Shown here piece by piece: positions 1 through 9,823 of a stretch of 64,000 nt of DNA (its first letter is position 1; each line of letters begins with the position of its first letter). Origin of the DNA: Sphingomonadales bacterium. Lineage in GTDB: Bacteria > Bacteroidota > Bacteroidia > UBA7662. The translations under genes and the position numbers were made by a program. A model generated the notes under the pieces. It was not told where the DNA came from. It saw only the letters and a program-made list of their open reading frames with translations, and ran no database searches. The stretch lies in contig VHAX01000004.1 of the NCBI GenBank assembly GCA_016872215.1, positions 56,440 through 120,439 on the forward strand. The letters run 5' to 3'.

Positions 1-725
1 ATCGGCAAAAACTGCCCCGGCATATCGCAATCATTATGGATGGCAACGGCAGGTGGGCACGTGCGCATGGTATGAAGCGGATTTTTGGTCACCGCGAGGG
101 CGTCCGTGCGGTTCGTGAATGTGCGGAGGTCTGTGCCGAATTGCATATACCCTATTTAACCCTCTACGCATTCTCTGCTGAAAACTGGTCGCGCCCAAGG
201 GAGGAGGTCAATGCCCTTATGCGCCTGCTGGTGGATACGGTTACCGCGGAAATGGACACCTTTAAGCGCAACAACATCCGCTTGAATGCGTTTGGGGCAC
301 TTGACGAACTCCCCGTTTTTTGTCGCAAGGGTCTGTCGAATGCGATGAAAGAAACTATACACCATACAGGGCTCACCCTCAATCTGGCGCTGAGCTACTC
401 AGCACGCAATGAGCTGGTGCACGTGGTGCGTACATTGGCTGAGCGCGTACAGACTGGAGTACTGAAGACAGAAGAAATTGACGCAGAACAGATAGCGGCA
501 TCCACCTATACGGCTGGTATGCCCGACCCGGAACTGATGATCCGAACAAGCGGGGAGAAGCGTATTTCCAATTTTCTGCTCTGGCAGCTGGCCTACGCTG
601 AGTTGTACTTCACTCCGGTTTTATGGCCCGATTTCAACAAGGAGCACCTCTATCAGGCTATTTCTGATTATTTGACTCGTGAGCGTCGTTTCGGCAAAAC
701 GGGCGAGCAAATTCAAAAAATCTGA
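1..725 (+). CDS. uppS: Isoprenyl transferase / undecaprenyl diphosphate synthase, 5'-partial
   Basis: Cis-prenyltransferase that extends farnesyl diphosphate with isopentenyl diphosphate to make the C55 carrier for peptidoglycan and surface glycans. The frame is open from base 3 and reads RQKLPRHIAIIMDGNGRWA, so the ATG at 36 used by the ORF track is the internal Met of the family's conserved MDGNGRWA motif and the true start lies before the window. The catalytic Asp of that motif, the AFSAENWSRP segment and the C-terminal substrate-binding RTSGEKRISNF segment are present. About 240 residues are visible, so only a few are missing. The stop overlaps the bamA start (TGATG), implying translational coupling in the usual Bacteroidota uppS-bamA-skp order. 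Confidence 0.95.
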   Translation, partial: RQKLPRHIAIIMDGNGRWARAHGMKRIFGHREGVRAVRECAEVCAELHIPYLTLYAFSAENWSRPREEVNALMRLLVDTVTAEMDTFKRNNIRLNAFGALDELPVFCRKGLSNAMKETIHHTGLTLNLALSYSARNELVHVVRTLAERVQTGVLKTEEIDAEQIAASTYTAGMPDPELMIRTSGEKRISNFLLWQLAYAELYFTPVLWPDFNKEHLYQAISDYLTRERRFGKTGEQIQKI

Positions 726-3229
726 TGTCCAGAATTGTAGTTGGCCTTCTTGTTGTTTTGTTGCTTATCATCCTACCGAGGCCGGGCTTGGCCCAGGCCA
801 AAAGGGATTTGCGTTCATCCGCTGCCTCCGCAGAGCCCATGGTCCGCAGCTACACTATAGGTGGTATCCGGGTTGAAGGGGTCCAGAACTTTGATACAGA
901 GGTACTCCTGATGCTGGCCGGACTTAAGGTGGGTGATGCTATTGATTTGCCGGGTGAGGTGCTCACCAAAGCCGTGCGCAGCCTCTGGAAGCAGGGTTTG
1001 TTTGGTGATGTGGTAATTGAAGTGGAGCGGTATGAGTCGAACACCGTCTTTCTTAAAGTAGTGCTACAGGAACGCCCGAGGTTGAGCAAATTCGCTTTCA
1101 GCAAGTCGTTGCGCAAATCATATGCCGATGATCTGACCGAAAAATTGAAGGATTTCCGGGGCAAGGTGTTTTCCGACCACATCAGATCCACGACGGTTGA
1201 ACTGATCAAGAACTATTTTGCGGAGAAGGGTTATGGAGATTTGCGCGTTGAAATAAAGGAGGAGCCCGACACCACCCACCAGAATATGGTGCTCGTTCGC
1301 CTTTACATTCAAACGGGTGACAGGGTACGGGTAGGCTCGTTGATGCTGGAAGGCAACCAGGCGGTTCCTACCAAGAAAATTCGCAGAAAGATGAAAGGAA
1401 CCAAGCCCTATCAGAGGTTCAATATCTTTCGAAACGCTAAATTTGATGAGACCAAGTATGCGGAGGATAAAGAAGCTCTGTTGAAGGTGTATCGTGAGGA
1501 GGGTTTCCGCGACGCCCGTATCGTTCAGGATACGCAATGGCGTGAACAGTCGATGGTTCACATTCGGATTCGAATCGATGAGGGCAATATGTATTTTTTC
1601 CGAAACATTCGTTTTTCGGGGAACACCCTTTATCCCGACTCCATCCTCAGTAAGGTGTTGGGGATCGAGCCTGGAGAGGTGTATAGTCCCAAAACCCTCG
1701 AAAGTCGGCTACAGATCGATCCGAACGGGCGCGATATTTCCAGCATGTATATGGACAACGGCTATCTGTTTTTTCAGGTCAATCCGGTTGAGGCGCGTTT
1801 GGAAGGAGATTCCGTGGACCTTGAAATTCAGATATTTGAGGGGGCGCAAGCTACGGTGAATCGGGTGACCGTGACGGGGAACACCAAAACCAGTGAGCAT
1901 GTGGTACTTCGTGAGTTGCGGACACGGCCCGGACAAAAATTCAGTCGCAGCGATGTCATCCGTACGCAACGGGAGCTGAGTCAACTCGGCTATTTCGATC
2001 CAGAGCAGTTGGGGGTTACCCCAACCCCGAATCCGGCCGATGGTACGGTCGACATCGAATACAAAGTTGCAGAACGCTCCAACGACCAAATCGAGCTCTC
2101 CGGCGGATGGGGTGCAGGACAAGTGGTGGGGACGCTCGGGCTTATTCTCAATAATTTCAGTGCACGAAGGCTATTCGATCCATCAGCCTGGAATCCTGTA
2201 CCAATGGGCGACGGACAAAGACTGAGCATTCGTGCACAAGGTAACGGACGGTTTTTCCGCTCCTATAATTTTTCCTTTACAGAGCCCTGGCTTGGTGGGT
2301 CTAAGCCCAATGCCCTGTCGGTGAGTGCCTACACCACCTTGCAGTCGACCGGTTTGGCAGCGGGCAATCCCAACGCGGGTTCGCTCACCCTCAACGGTCT
2401 GACTGTGAGCCTGGGCAAGCGCCTTAAGGTACCTGATGATTATTTTACCCTACTCCATTCAGTCAATTTTCAGCAGTTTATTTCGCGCAATTATCAGATC
2501 ACTGTTTTTTTGCCGAATGGGTTGTCGAATAACTTTTTCATCCGCGAAACACTGGCCCGAAACAGCATTGACCAGCCGATTTTCCCCAGAAGCGGTTCAA
2601 ATTTATCCTTATCGGTTCAGTTGACACCGCCCTATACGGCCTTGGGAAGAAAGGTGGGAGCAGATGCGGCTGCCGCCGACCGTTACCGCTGGATGGAGTA
2701 TCATAAATGGCGTTTCGATAGTCAGTATTTTCTGAAACTGGCAGGTAATCTGGTCTTGATGAGTCGTGTGCAACTAGGTTTCTTGGGTAATTACTCCTCT
2801 TCTTTCGGGGACATTCCTCTGGGTAGATTTTATGTGGGAGGAGACGGACTTATGGGCTTTGTACTCGACGATAGGGAGTTGATCGGCCTAAGGGGCTATC
2901 AAAACAATTCGCTGAGTCCACGTAACGCCTCCGGGCAATTTGTGGGCGCAACCGCGTTTCAGAAATATACCATGGAATTGCGTTATCCGCTCACCCTCAA
3001 CCCGAGTGCCACCATCTACGTGACCTCGTTTCTGGAGGCGGGCAATAGTTTTATGCGTTTGCGCGAATTTGAACCGTTCACGAATTTCCGCTCGGCTGGT
3101 TTGGGTGTGCGCTTTTTTCTACCGATGTTTGGGCTGCTCGGGGTGGATTGGGGCTATGGCTTCGATCGGGTGCCCGGACTTGAGGCCCACAAAAGCAATT
3201 TCCATATAACCATAGGACAAAACTTCTGA
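725..3229 (+). CDS. bamA: Outer membrane protein assembly factor BamA
   Basis: Omp85-family insertase that folds beta-barrel proteins into the outer membrane. It is 834 aa, with a signal peptide (roughly residues 1-25), POTRA repeats over about residues 45-430 (for example GGIRVEGVQNFDTEVLL and FSGNTLYPDSILSKVLGI) and a C-terminal 16-stranded barrel from about 455 that ends in phenylalanine (ITIGQNF), the usual outer-membrane targeting end. The start overlaps the uppS stop and the stop overlaps the next start (TGATG at both ends), so it is the middle of a coupled operon. Length and gene order match Bacteroidota BamA. Confidence 0.96.
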   Translation: MSRIVVGLLVVLLLIILPRPGLAQAKRDLRSSAASAEPMVRSYTIGGIRVEGVQNFDTEVLLMLAGLKVGDAIDLPGEVLTKAVRSLWKQGLFGDVVIEVERYESNTVFLKVVLQERPRLSKFAFSKSLRKSYADDLTEKLKDFRGKVFSDHIRSTTVELIKNYFAEKGYGDLRVEIKEEPDTTHQNMVLVRLYIQTGDRVRVGSLMLEGNQAVPTKKIRRKMKGTKPYQRFNIFRNAKFDETKYAEDKEALLKVYREEGFRDARIVQDTQWREQSMVHIRIRIDEGNMYFFRNIRFSGNTLYPDSILSKVLGIEPGEVYSPKTLESRLQIDPNGRDISSMYMDNGYLFFQVNPVEARLEGDSVDLEIQIFEGAQATVNRVTVTGNTKTSEHVVLRELRTRPGQKFSRSDVIRTQRELSQLGYFDPEQLGVTPTPNPADGTVDIEYKVAERSNDQIELSGGWGAGQVVGTLGLILNNFSARRLFDPSAWNPVPMGDGQRLSIRAQGNGRFFRSYNFSFTEPWLGGSKPNALSVSAYTTLQSTGLAAGNPNAGSLTLNGLTVSLGKRLKVPDDYFTLLHSVNFQQFISRNYQITVFLPNGLSNNFFIRETLARNSIDQPIFPRSGSNLSLSVQLTPPYTALGRKVGADAAAADRYRWMEYHKWRFDSQYFLKLAGNLVLMSRVQLGFLGNYSSSFGDIPLGRFYVGGDGLMGFVLDDRELIGLRGYQNNSLSPRNASGQFVGATAFQKYTMELRYPLTLNPSATIYVTSFLEAGNSFMRLREFEPFTNFRSAGLGVRFFLPMFGLLGVDWGYGFDRVPGLEAHKSNFHITIGQNF

Positions 3230-3945
3230 TGATACGCTTTATTTTTGGAATCGGTCTGCTTCTGTTGTTATATCCTGTTGTAGTTTCAGCGCAGAAGTAT
3301 GCGTATATCGACAGCGAGTATATACTGGGACAAATCACAGAATACAAGGCTGCTCAGGCCAAAATCGATGCACTGGCGGAAGAGTGGTCGACCGAATTAA
3401 CCGAAAAGCGAGCCTTCATCGAAAGCATGCAACGCTCATTCAAGGCCGAGCAGGTTTTATTGACCGCTTCCATGAGGGAAGAAAAAATGGCAGAAATCAA
3501 GGAAAAGGAGGTCGAATTGGAAGAGTTGCAGTCGAAGCGTTTTGGTTACGAGGGGGAGTTGTGGGTCAAACAGCAGGAGTTCATTAAGCCTCTGCAGGAT
3601 CGAATTTATGAAGCGGTACAAAAATATGCCCGCGAAAAGGGATATGACCTTATTTTTGACCGCGCAGGAGCCGTAACCCTGATCTATGCCAATGGAAAAT
3701 TTGATAAAAGCGACGACATCCTGACAGAAATGGGGGTAGCTCCAACGACTGCCAGGGAAAAAGTCCGAACCCGAATGCCTGCGCTTCCTAAGGTCAACGT
3801 GCCCGGACTTGAGCGATTTAAGGAGGAAATCAAGGGCGACGACAAAGAAAGTCCACCTGTCGTTCAGCCTGCGCGTACACCATCTCCGACCACCGGAACC
3901 CCCCCGTCGAACCCCGCCCCTCGTCCGGGCACCCGACCCCGATAA
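3229..3945 (+). CDS. OmpH/Skp-family periplasmic chaperone, first copy
   Basis: Holdase that escorts unfolded outer-membrane proteins across the periplasm to BamA. It is 238 aa: signal peptide (MIRFIFGIGLLLLLYPVVVSA), then YAYIDSEYILGQI typical of the Skp head, a long charged coiled coil (about residues 45-130, the Skp tentacle), and a return strand (YDLIFDRAGAVTLIYAN). It differs from its neighbour in a Pro/Thr-rich tail of about 30 residues (PTTGTPPSNPAPRPGTRPR) that looks disordered. The start overlaps the bamA stop. Two tandem skp-like genes after bamA are usual in Bacteroidota. Confidence 0.9.
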   Translation: MIRFIFGIGLLLLLYPVVVSAQKYAYIDSEYILGQITEYKAAQAKIDALAEEWSTELTEKRAFIESMQRSFKAEQVLLTASMREEKMAEIKEKEVELEELQSKRFGYEGELWVKQQEFIKPLQDRIYEAVQKYAREKGYDLIFDRAGAVTLIYANGKFDKSDDILTEMGVAPTTAREKVRTRMPALPKVNVPGLERFKEEIKGDDKESPPVVQPARTPSPTTGTPPSNPAPRPGTRPR

Positions 3946-3976
3946 CCAACCATACACTAACTAATAATAATATAAA

Positions 3977-4531
3977 ATGAAAAAATTAATTCTCTTTAGC
4001 GGTCTTTTCCTGTTTGGTTTGTCAAACCCGACCGTGCAGGCTCAGAACTTAACCAGAACACAACAGGATATGCCACTCAAACTAGGCCACATTAACTCAT
4101 CGGATCTGGTGGCGATGATGCCCGAGACCAAAAAGTCGGAAGACAGCCTGAAGCGCTACACGGAAGATTTGAATGGGCAACTGGAGCAAATGCTTGCCGA
4201 ATTAAAAACCAAATACACGGAGTATCAGTCGAAGCAAGGTTCCTGGAGCGATGCCGTTCGGGAATACCGTGGCAAGGAAATTCAGGATCTTCAGACGAAC
4301 ATCGACAATTTTCAACAGCGTGCTCAGCAGGATATTTCTTCGAAACGGGAGGAACTTTTACGGCCCATCATGGAAAGGGCGGAGCAGGCTATCAAGGATG
4401 TTGCTAAGGACGGAAAATACACCTATGTATTCGATTCGGGTGGCGGAACTTTATTGCACTACCAGGATTCAGACGATATTATGGAGCCGGTGAAGAAGAA
4501 GTTGGGTCTGCCTGCAGGTATAAAGCCCTAA
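3977..4531 (+). CDS. OmpH/Skp-family periplasmic chaperone, second copy
   Basis: Second Skp-like holdase, 184 aa, 31 bp after the first. Signal peptide (MKKLILFSGLFLFGLSNPTVQAQ), head strand LGHINSSDLVAMMPE, a coiled-coil arm over about residues 55-135 and the returning strand YTYVFDSGGGTLLHY. It lacks the proline-rich tail of the first copy, so the two probably formed by an old duplication and have diverged. It presumably forms trimers that hold client barrels; whether the two copies mix is unknown. Confidence 0.92.
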   Translation: MKKLILFSGLFLFGLSNPTVQAQNLTRTQQDMPLKLGHINSSDLVAMMPETKKSEDSLKRYTEDLNGQLEQMLAELKTKYTEYQSKQGSWSDAVREYRGKEIQDLQTNIDNFQQRAQQDISSKREELLRPIMERAEQAIKDVAKDGKYTYVFDSGGGTLLHYQDSDDIMEPVKKKLGLPAGIKP

Positions 4532-4590
4532 GTGGTTTGCTTGAACGATTGCTTTTCGCTACCTTGCAACCTCCTTTTTGATGCCCTAAT

Positions 4591-6561
4591 ATGAAGCAAC
4601 TGATACGTTTCCCGATCTTGATTGGAATTATTGTCGTGCTAAGCGCCATTGGGCGTGAAACCCGTGCCCAGATGGCTTCGGGCGATAAAATGTATAAGAT
4701 TCAGCAGTATTTCGTGGCAATCGAGTACTATAAAAAGGCCATAAAAAGTAAAGAACAAAAGGGAAAAGCCACATTTCAGGTAGCTCAGTGCTACCGCTTG
4801 ATGAATGATTACAGGCAGGCTGAGTCGTGGTACGCCCGCGCTGAGAAGGCGGGCTATAAAGATCCTGATCTGTATGCTCAACATGCCTATGTGTTGCGGG
4901 CATTGGACCGCTTCGATGAGGCGTCTGAACAATATGCGCTCCATGCAGAGGTGTTGCCCGATGATGCCCGCGTGCGGTGGGATCGGGAGACCTGCGTGAT
5001 GGCATCTGGTTGGAAAAAGACGCCCACCAAGTACGATGTTAAAAACATGCGGGTTTTCAACACCCGAGAGTCCGACTATTTCCTCACGTTGTTTCGGAAG
5101 AATGGGGTCATCATTACTTCTAACCGAGAGGAGGCCAGTGGTAAAAAGATTTTCAACAGAATCGGTGAACGCTATTCCGACTTTTTTGAATCGACCGTCG
5201 ACGCGAAAGGCAAGTGGAGCAAGCCTTCCGCCCTGGAGGGTGAAATCAATACTCCAGGTAATGATGGAACAGCTAGTATCAATGAGGCGGGTACCACCAT
5301 GTACTTCTCGCGCTGCAACATCAAAAAGGGGGATTGTAAGATTTATGTGGTTCAAAGGGCAGGCACGAAGTGGGGAACTCCTGAGCCCATCTCCATTTTT
5401 GGCGATACGATTTTAGTGTCCCATCCTAGTCTTTCCCCCGACCAGACCAAGTTGTATTTTACGGCTGATGGAGCTGAAGGGGGTTACGGCGGCAAGGATA
5501 TCTGGTATATGAATCGTGTATCGGGCGATCAGTGGGAGGAGCCCATCAACCTGGGCCCTCAGGTGAACACGGAGTCTGATGAGATGTTCCCCTACATCCA
5601 TGCCGATGGTCAAACTCTTTACTTCGCTAGTGATGGTCACCCCGGCATGGGAGGTTTGGATATTTTTACTGTTAAGGGTGGCGGCACAGAATGGTCGGAT
5701 CCTGAGAATCTGATGTTTCCTGTGAATTCGGGTGCCGACGATTTTGGATTCATTGCTAATTCCCGCAAAGACAAAGGATTTTTGGTGAGTAACCGTACGG
5801 GTGGTCGGGGTAGCGACGACATCTACCAGTGGTCGTTGCCGCCCATCGAAATCGATTTGAATGGCACAATCTATGACGACAGTACGGGCAAACCCATTGC
5901 TTTCGCTGAGGTTCGGTTGTTTATGACGGATTCGACCTACAAAGACACCAAAACTGATAAAAAGGGCAATTATTCATTCCGGTTAAAGCCTGATTTTGAA
6001 TACAGAATTCAGGCGTCGAAGTTCGACTACATCGATCACGATACCACCATGAATACCCTGGGTGTTGAAGAATCGAAGAAGTTTCGAGCCGACTTATGGT
6101 TGATGCGCGTGCCCTTGGACGAAATTATTATCGGAGATATTGTCTACGATTTCGACAGCGACCAATTGAAGCCGCAATCGCTCGGATCACTGGATAGTCT
6201 CGTAACATTCCTGAGAAAGGCATCCAACCTGCTTATCTCCTTGAATTCTCATACCGATTCAAGAGGTTCTGATGCCTACAATCAGGATTTGTCGCAACGC
6301 CGGGCTGAGTCGGTGGTGCGCTACCTGATTGCTCAGGGAATTGATTCGGCCCGATTGGTGCCGGCTGGTTTTGGTGAAACCAAACTAATCAATCACTGTG
6401 GCAATGGAGTAAAATGCAGCGATGAAGAGCACGAGTTGAACCGCAGAACCACGTTTAAGGTGATCGGCACCGATTTCAGGGGAATCATCAAGTATCGTCG
6501 TGTTACGGGTGATATCGAGCTCGATGAGGATCTGGTGTACACCAACCCAGATTGGGAATAG
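4591..6561 (+). CDS. PorE-like OmpA-family protein (TPR, beta-propeller, carboxypeptidase-regulatory-like, OmpA)
   Basis: 656 aa. After a signal peptide it has TPR-like helices (about 35-130), a PD40/WD40-like propeller (about 150-430, repeats such as SPDQTKLYFTADGAEGG and HADGQTLYFASDG), a carboxypeptidase-regulatory-like fold (NGTIYDDSTGKPIAFAEV, about 430-500) and an OmpA peptidoglycan-binding domain (about 515-640, ending with the HTDSRGSDAYNQDLSQRRAE signature). This domain order is that of PorE, a T9SS component anchored to peptidoglycan, but Bacteroidota carry several paralogs of this shape, so a PorE role is inference. It follows the Skp genes by 59 bp. Confidence 0.88.
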   Translation: MKQLIRFPILIGIIVVLSAIGRETRAQMASGDKMYKIQQYFVAIEYYKKAIKSKEQKGKATFQVAQCYRLMNDYRQAESWYARAEKAGYKDPDLYAQHAYVLRALDRFDEASEQYALHAEVLPDDARVRWDRETCVMASGWKKTPTKYDVKNMRVFNTRESDYFLTLFRKNGVIITSNREEASGKKIFNRIGERYSDFFESTVDAKGKWSKPSALEGEINTPGNDGTASINEAGTTMYFSRCNIKKGDCKIYVVQRAGTKWGTPEPISIFGDTILVSHPSLSPDQTKLYFTADGAEGGYGGKDIWYMNRVSGDQWEEPINLGPQVNTESDEMFPYIHADGQTLYFASDGHPGMGGLDIFTVKGGGTEWSDPENLMFPVNSGADDFGFIANSRKDKGFLVSNRTGGRGSDDIYQWSLPPIEIDLNGTIYDDSTGKPIAFAEVRLFMTDSTYKDTKTDKKGNYSFRLKPDFEYRIQASKFDYIDHDTTMNTLGVEESKKFRADLWLMRVPLDEIIIGDIVYDFDSDQLKPQSLGSLDSLVTFLRKASNLLISLNSHTDSRGSDAYNQDLSQRRAESVVRYLIAQGIDSARLVPAGFGETKLINHCGNGVKCSDEEHELNRRTTFKVIGTDFRGIIKYRRVTGDIELDEDLVYTNPDWE

Positions 6562-6594
6562 GGTGGAGGAGCCCACGAATTGCTTGATTAAAAG

Positions 6595-7764
6595 ATGAGT
6601 GAGTATTTGCGTCGTGGGGTCTCAGCCACTAAGGATGAGGTCCATCAGGCGACTGACAGACTCGATAAGGGTTTGTATCCACGCTCTTTTTGCAAGGTCC
6701 TTCCCGACCATCTGGGGGGCGATCCTGAATGGTGCTCGTTGATTCATGCCGATGGGGCCGGTAGCAAATCCTCTCTCGCCTATGCCTATTGGAAGGAAAC
6801 GGGAGACCTGCAGGTCTGGCGCAACATTGCGGTTGACGCTGTGGTCATGAATCTGGATGATATGATCTGTGTGGGTTGTACGGGCCCATTTCTGTTATCG
6901 TCGGCCATTGGACGAAATGCAAGGCTCATTCCAGGTGGGGTGTTGGAGGCGATTATTGGGGGTACTATCGATTTTATCGATAAGATGCGTGATTTTGGTA
7001 TTGAGTTGATTCATGGTGGAGGGGAAACTGCAGATCTGGGCGATCTGGTGCGCACGGTTGTGGTTGATGCCACGATGACAGCGCGCATGCGTCGCGCCGA
7101 TGTGGTCACCCAGGAGCGGATTCAGGCGGGCGATGTGGTGGTGGGACTGGCATCCTTTGGCCAAACTGTCTATGAGTCGGAATACAATAGCGGAATGGGC
7201 TCGAATGGACTCACATCGGCCCGTCATGACGTTTTCTCTCATGCTTTGGCCGCGGCCTATCCGGAATCTTACGACCCTTCGATGCCGGATGATCTCGTGT
7301 ACCGGGGTTGCATGAGCCTTCAGGACCCTGTAGAGGGCACGACATTGAACGCCGGACAACTGGTTTTGTCACCCACCCGAACCTATGCACCCCTGCTGGT
7401 GCCTGTTTTGCGCGAGCGCTTAATCGACATACACGGAATGGTGCATTGCTCAGGAGGCGGACAATCGAAAGCGCTGAAATTCCTTGGCAATCATCGGGTG
7501 GTGAAAGATAATTTATTCCCAGTTCCCCCCTTATTTCAAATGATATCGCGTCTTTCGGGCAGCAGTGAGGAAGAGCTCTATCGGGTGTTCAATATGGGCC
7601 ACCGGATGGAGGTCTACCTTCCTCAGGGTGAGGCAGGGGAATTCATCAACCGGGCTGAAGCCTTGGGTATCGAGGCTCGCCGGATTGGGTATGTGGAGGA
7701 CTCCAGAGCCCCCGAAGTGGTTCTGACTACTGAAACGGGTCAACAAGTGGTTTACAGAAAGTAA
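6595..7764 (+). CDS. purM: Phosphoribosylformylglycinamidine cyclo-ligase (AIR synthase)
   Basis: ATP-dependent closure of FGAM to aminoimidazole ribotide, step 5 of purine synthesis. 389 aa, the longer PurM form found in Bacteroidota. The N-terminal ATP-binding half carries HADGAGSKSSLAYAYW and the NIAVDAVVMNLDDMICVG segment, followed by HGGGETADLGDL; the C-terminal half carries the glycine-rich MVHCSGGGQSKALKF. It is 33 bp after the ompA-type gene, and the next gene (rny) is convergent. A purS gene lies at 51.6 kb, so the purine pathway is scattered. Confidence 0.92.
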   Translation: MSEYLRRGVSATKDEVHQATDRLDKGLYPRSFCKVLPDHLGGDPEWCSLIHADGAGSKSSLAYAYWKETGDLQVWRNIAVDAVVMNLDDMICVGCTGPFLLSSAIGRNARLIPGGVLEAIIGGTIDFIDKMRDFGIELIHGGGETADLGDLVRTVVVDATMTARMRRADVVTQERIQAGDVVVGLASFGQTVYESEYNSGMGSNGLTSARHDVFSHALAAAYPESYDPSMPDDLVYRGCMSLQDPVEGTTLNAGQLVLSPTRTYAPLLVPVLRERLIDIHGMVHCSGGGQSKALKFLGNHRVVKDNLFPVPPLFQMISRLSGSSEEELYRVFNMGHRMEVYLPQGEAGEFINRAEALGIEARRIGYVEDSRAPEVVLTTETGQQVVYRK

Positions 7765-7841
7765 CCATTGTGTCCCATTTGATAAGGGAAATCTTCAAAT
7801 CAGAACTTCGGTGTAACACTCTTTCGGTTTCCTGATCCCCA

Positions 7842-9425
7842 TTACTTCGCAAACGATACCGCGCGCTTTTCTCGGATCACAGTTACTTTGATTTGTCCGG
7901 GATACTGCATTTCGTTTTGAATGCGTGTCGAAATATCCACCGCCATCAGGTCGGCAGCTTCGTCGCCTACTTTTTCCGATTCTACAATCACCCTGAGCTC
8001 ACGACCGGCTTGTATGGCATAGGCCTTCTCGACGCCATTGTAGCCCGAAGCCAGCTGCTCCAACTCTTTCAGACGCTTTACATATCCTTCCACCATTTCG
8101 CGGCGCGCCCCGGGTCGCGAACCCGAGATGGCGTCACAAACCTGCACGATAACGGAGATGGGATCGGTCATTTCGATTTCATCGTGGTGCGCTCCGATGG
8201 CGTTGCATACCACAGGATGCTCTTTGCAGCGTTCCGCAATTTGCATTCCCAGTATGGCGTGGGGCACCTCCGGATTGTCGTCGGGTACCTTCCCAATGTC
8301 ATGTAGTAGTCCGGCGCGCTTCGCCAATTTGGGATTCAGACCGAGTTCGGAGGCCATGGTTGCGCATAAATTCGCGACTTCGCGGCTGTGTTGGAGAAGG
8401 TTTTGTCCGTACGATGAGCGGTATCTCATTTTACCCACGAGCCGTACCATTTCAGAGGGCAATCCGTGGATGCCGAGGTCTATACACGTGCGTTCGCCGA
8501 TTTCAGCTATCTCTTCTTCAATCTGCTTGCGGGTCTTGTTGACCACTTCCTCAATCCGGGCCGGGTGAATGCGCCCGTCGGACACCAGCCGGTGCAGCGC
8601 CACTCGAGCGATTTCACGTCGCAAGGGGTCAAAACAACTCAACACTATGGCCTCCGGGGTATCGTCGACCTGAATCTCCACGCCGGTGGCGGCTTCAAAT
8701 GTACGGATATTGCGGCCCTCGCGACCAATGATTTGGCCTTTGATCTCGTCGTTTTTAATAGGAAATACCGAAATGGCGTTTTCAACAGAGTGTTCAGTAG
8801 CGGTCCGCTGAATGGTCTCAATTACGATTTTCTTAGCCTCCTTCTGGGCATGTGCCTTGGCCTCATCCAGAATTTCCTTCAACTGACCCGCGGCCTTGCT
8901 CTTTGCCTCATTGACCATTTGCTCCATGAGTTGAGCCCGCGCGTCCTGAACTGAGAGTCCGGATATTTTCTCCAGAGCCGCTACGGTCTTCTGTCTGCTA
9001 TTTTCCAATTCTTCCCGCTGCTTTTCCAGTTGCTCTTTTTTCTGCTCCATCTGCTCCTGCTGACGTTTCATGTTGTCGCGACTACCATCGAGTTCGTGTT
9101 CCTTGCGTGCCACCTGTTCCATTTTTTGGTTCAGTGACTGTTCCTTTTGCTTGATGCGGTTTTCATTCTGTACAAGAGCCTGTGTACGCTTATTGGCTTC
9201 ACTTTCGTGTTCCTGTTTCATTTGCAGGAAGCGTTCGCGTGCCTGGAGTTCTTTCTCCTTGCGTAGGGTTTCGGCCTTGATTTCAGCCTCTTTCAGTATG
9301 CGTACGGCTTCCTTTTCGGCCTCTTCACGTTGTTGATCGCGGGCTGCAGAGCCCATTTTGCGGCCGGTGATCAGTCCGGCGAGCAGGGCCACGAATGTAG
9401 CGGCCAGTCCTATTTCATAATCCAT
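7842..9425 (-). CDS. rny: Ribonuclease Y
   Basis: Membrane-anchored endoribonuclease that starts mRNA decay. 527 aa: N-terminal transmembrane helix ([18 protein letters not shown]), a long charged coiled coil (about 30-200), a KH RNA-binding domain ([20 protein letters not shown]), and an HD domain whose catalytic His-Asp is visible in [11 protein letters not shown] at about residues 375-376. It is the last gene of a minus-strand run pheT, ZapB-like gene, zapA, rny, an order seen in other Bacteroidota. All key motifs are intact. Confidence 0.96.
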   Translation of the reverse strand: MDYEIGLAATFVALLAGLITGRKMGSAARDQQREEAEKEAVRILKEAEIKAETLRKEKELQARERFLQMKQEHESEANKRTQALVQNENRIKQKEQSLNQKMEQVARKEHELDGSRDNMKRQQEQMEQKKEQLEKQREELENSRQKTVAALEKISGLSVQDARAQLMEQMVNEAKSKAAGQLKEILDEAKAHAQKEAKKIVIETIQRTATEHSVENAISVFPIKNDEIKGQIIGREGRNIRTFEAATGVEIQVDDTPEAIVLSCFDPLRREIARVALHRLVSDGRIHPARIEEVVNKTRKQIEEEIAEIGERTCIDLGIHGLPSEMVRLVGKMRYRSSYGQNLLQHSREVANLCATMASELGLNPKLAKRAGLLHDIGKVPDDNPEVPHAILGMQIAERCKEHPVVCNAIGAHHDEIEMTDPISVIVQVCDAISGSRPGARREMVEGYVKRLKELEQLASGYNGVEKAYAIQAGRELRVIVESEKVGDEAADLMAVDISTRIQNEMQYPGQIKVTVIREKRAVSFAK

Positions 9426-9470
9426 AGCATGTTTTTGTGGGCATGTCTACGGCAGGTGTGGAAATCAGGT

Positions 9471-9803
9471 TTAGGGCGATTCGGATTCGGTAGCTGTCTT
9501 ATTTCGTCGGTCCAGTAGCCCCAGGATGCGGTCGACCGACTCCGATAGAGCGGATAATTCCGCCGCAGGTGTCGGTTTTTGGGACATGTTCTGGGAGTGG
9601 GTTGACAAGCCTGCGTGTGCGAAATGCAGTGCAGTCATGGCCAACTGGTCGGTTTTGTCGGACGAAGGGTAGGTCGACTTATACTCATCCATCCGCTGGC
9701 GCACCAGCTCCTCGGCTGATTGCAGTCGCGGTGCGGCGCTGGGGTCGACCTTCACGGGGTAGGTGCGGTCGCCTATGCGGATGTTGAGGTGTATGTGCTC
9801 CAT
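9471..9803 (-). CDS. zapA: Cell division protein ZapA
   Basis: FtsZ-ring associated protein that bundles FtsZ. 110 aa from the ATG at 9803 (MEHIHLNIRIGDRTYPVKVD). The ORF track begins 17 codons earlier, but that would overlap the upstream gene and adds residues that do not look like the family. The N-terminal beta head (IRIGDRTYPVKV..) and the following helix (SAEELVRQRMDEYKS..) fit ZapA; the tail has a second helix ending in acidic residues. It lies 20 bp after the ZapB-like ORF and 45 bp before rny. Confidence 0.88.
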   Translation of the reverse strand: MEHIHLNIRIGDRTYPVKVDPSAAPRLQSAEELVRQRMDEYKSTYPSSDKTDQLAMTALHFAHAGLSTHSQNMSQKPTPAAELSALSESVDRILGLLDRRNKTATESESP

Positions 9804-9823
9804 GATTCTGAAATGCCCGTGCC

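Noticed and set aside
4639-5355. 238-aa minus-strand ORF opposite the OmpA-family gene
   Set aside because: Shadow of a clear TPR/propeller/OmpA protein; composition does not look like a real protein.
7765-7841. Terminator between convergent purM and rny
   Set aside because: Only a 5-bp ATCAG/CTGAT inverted repeat with a long loop is visible, too weak to call.
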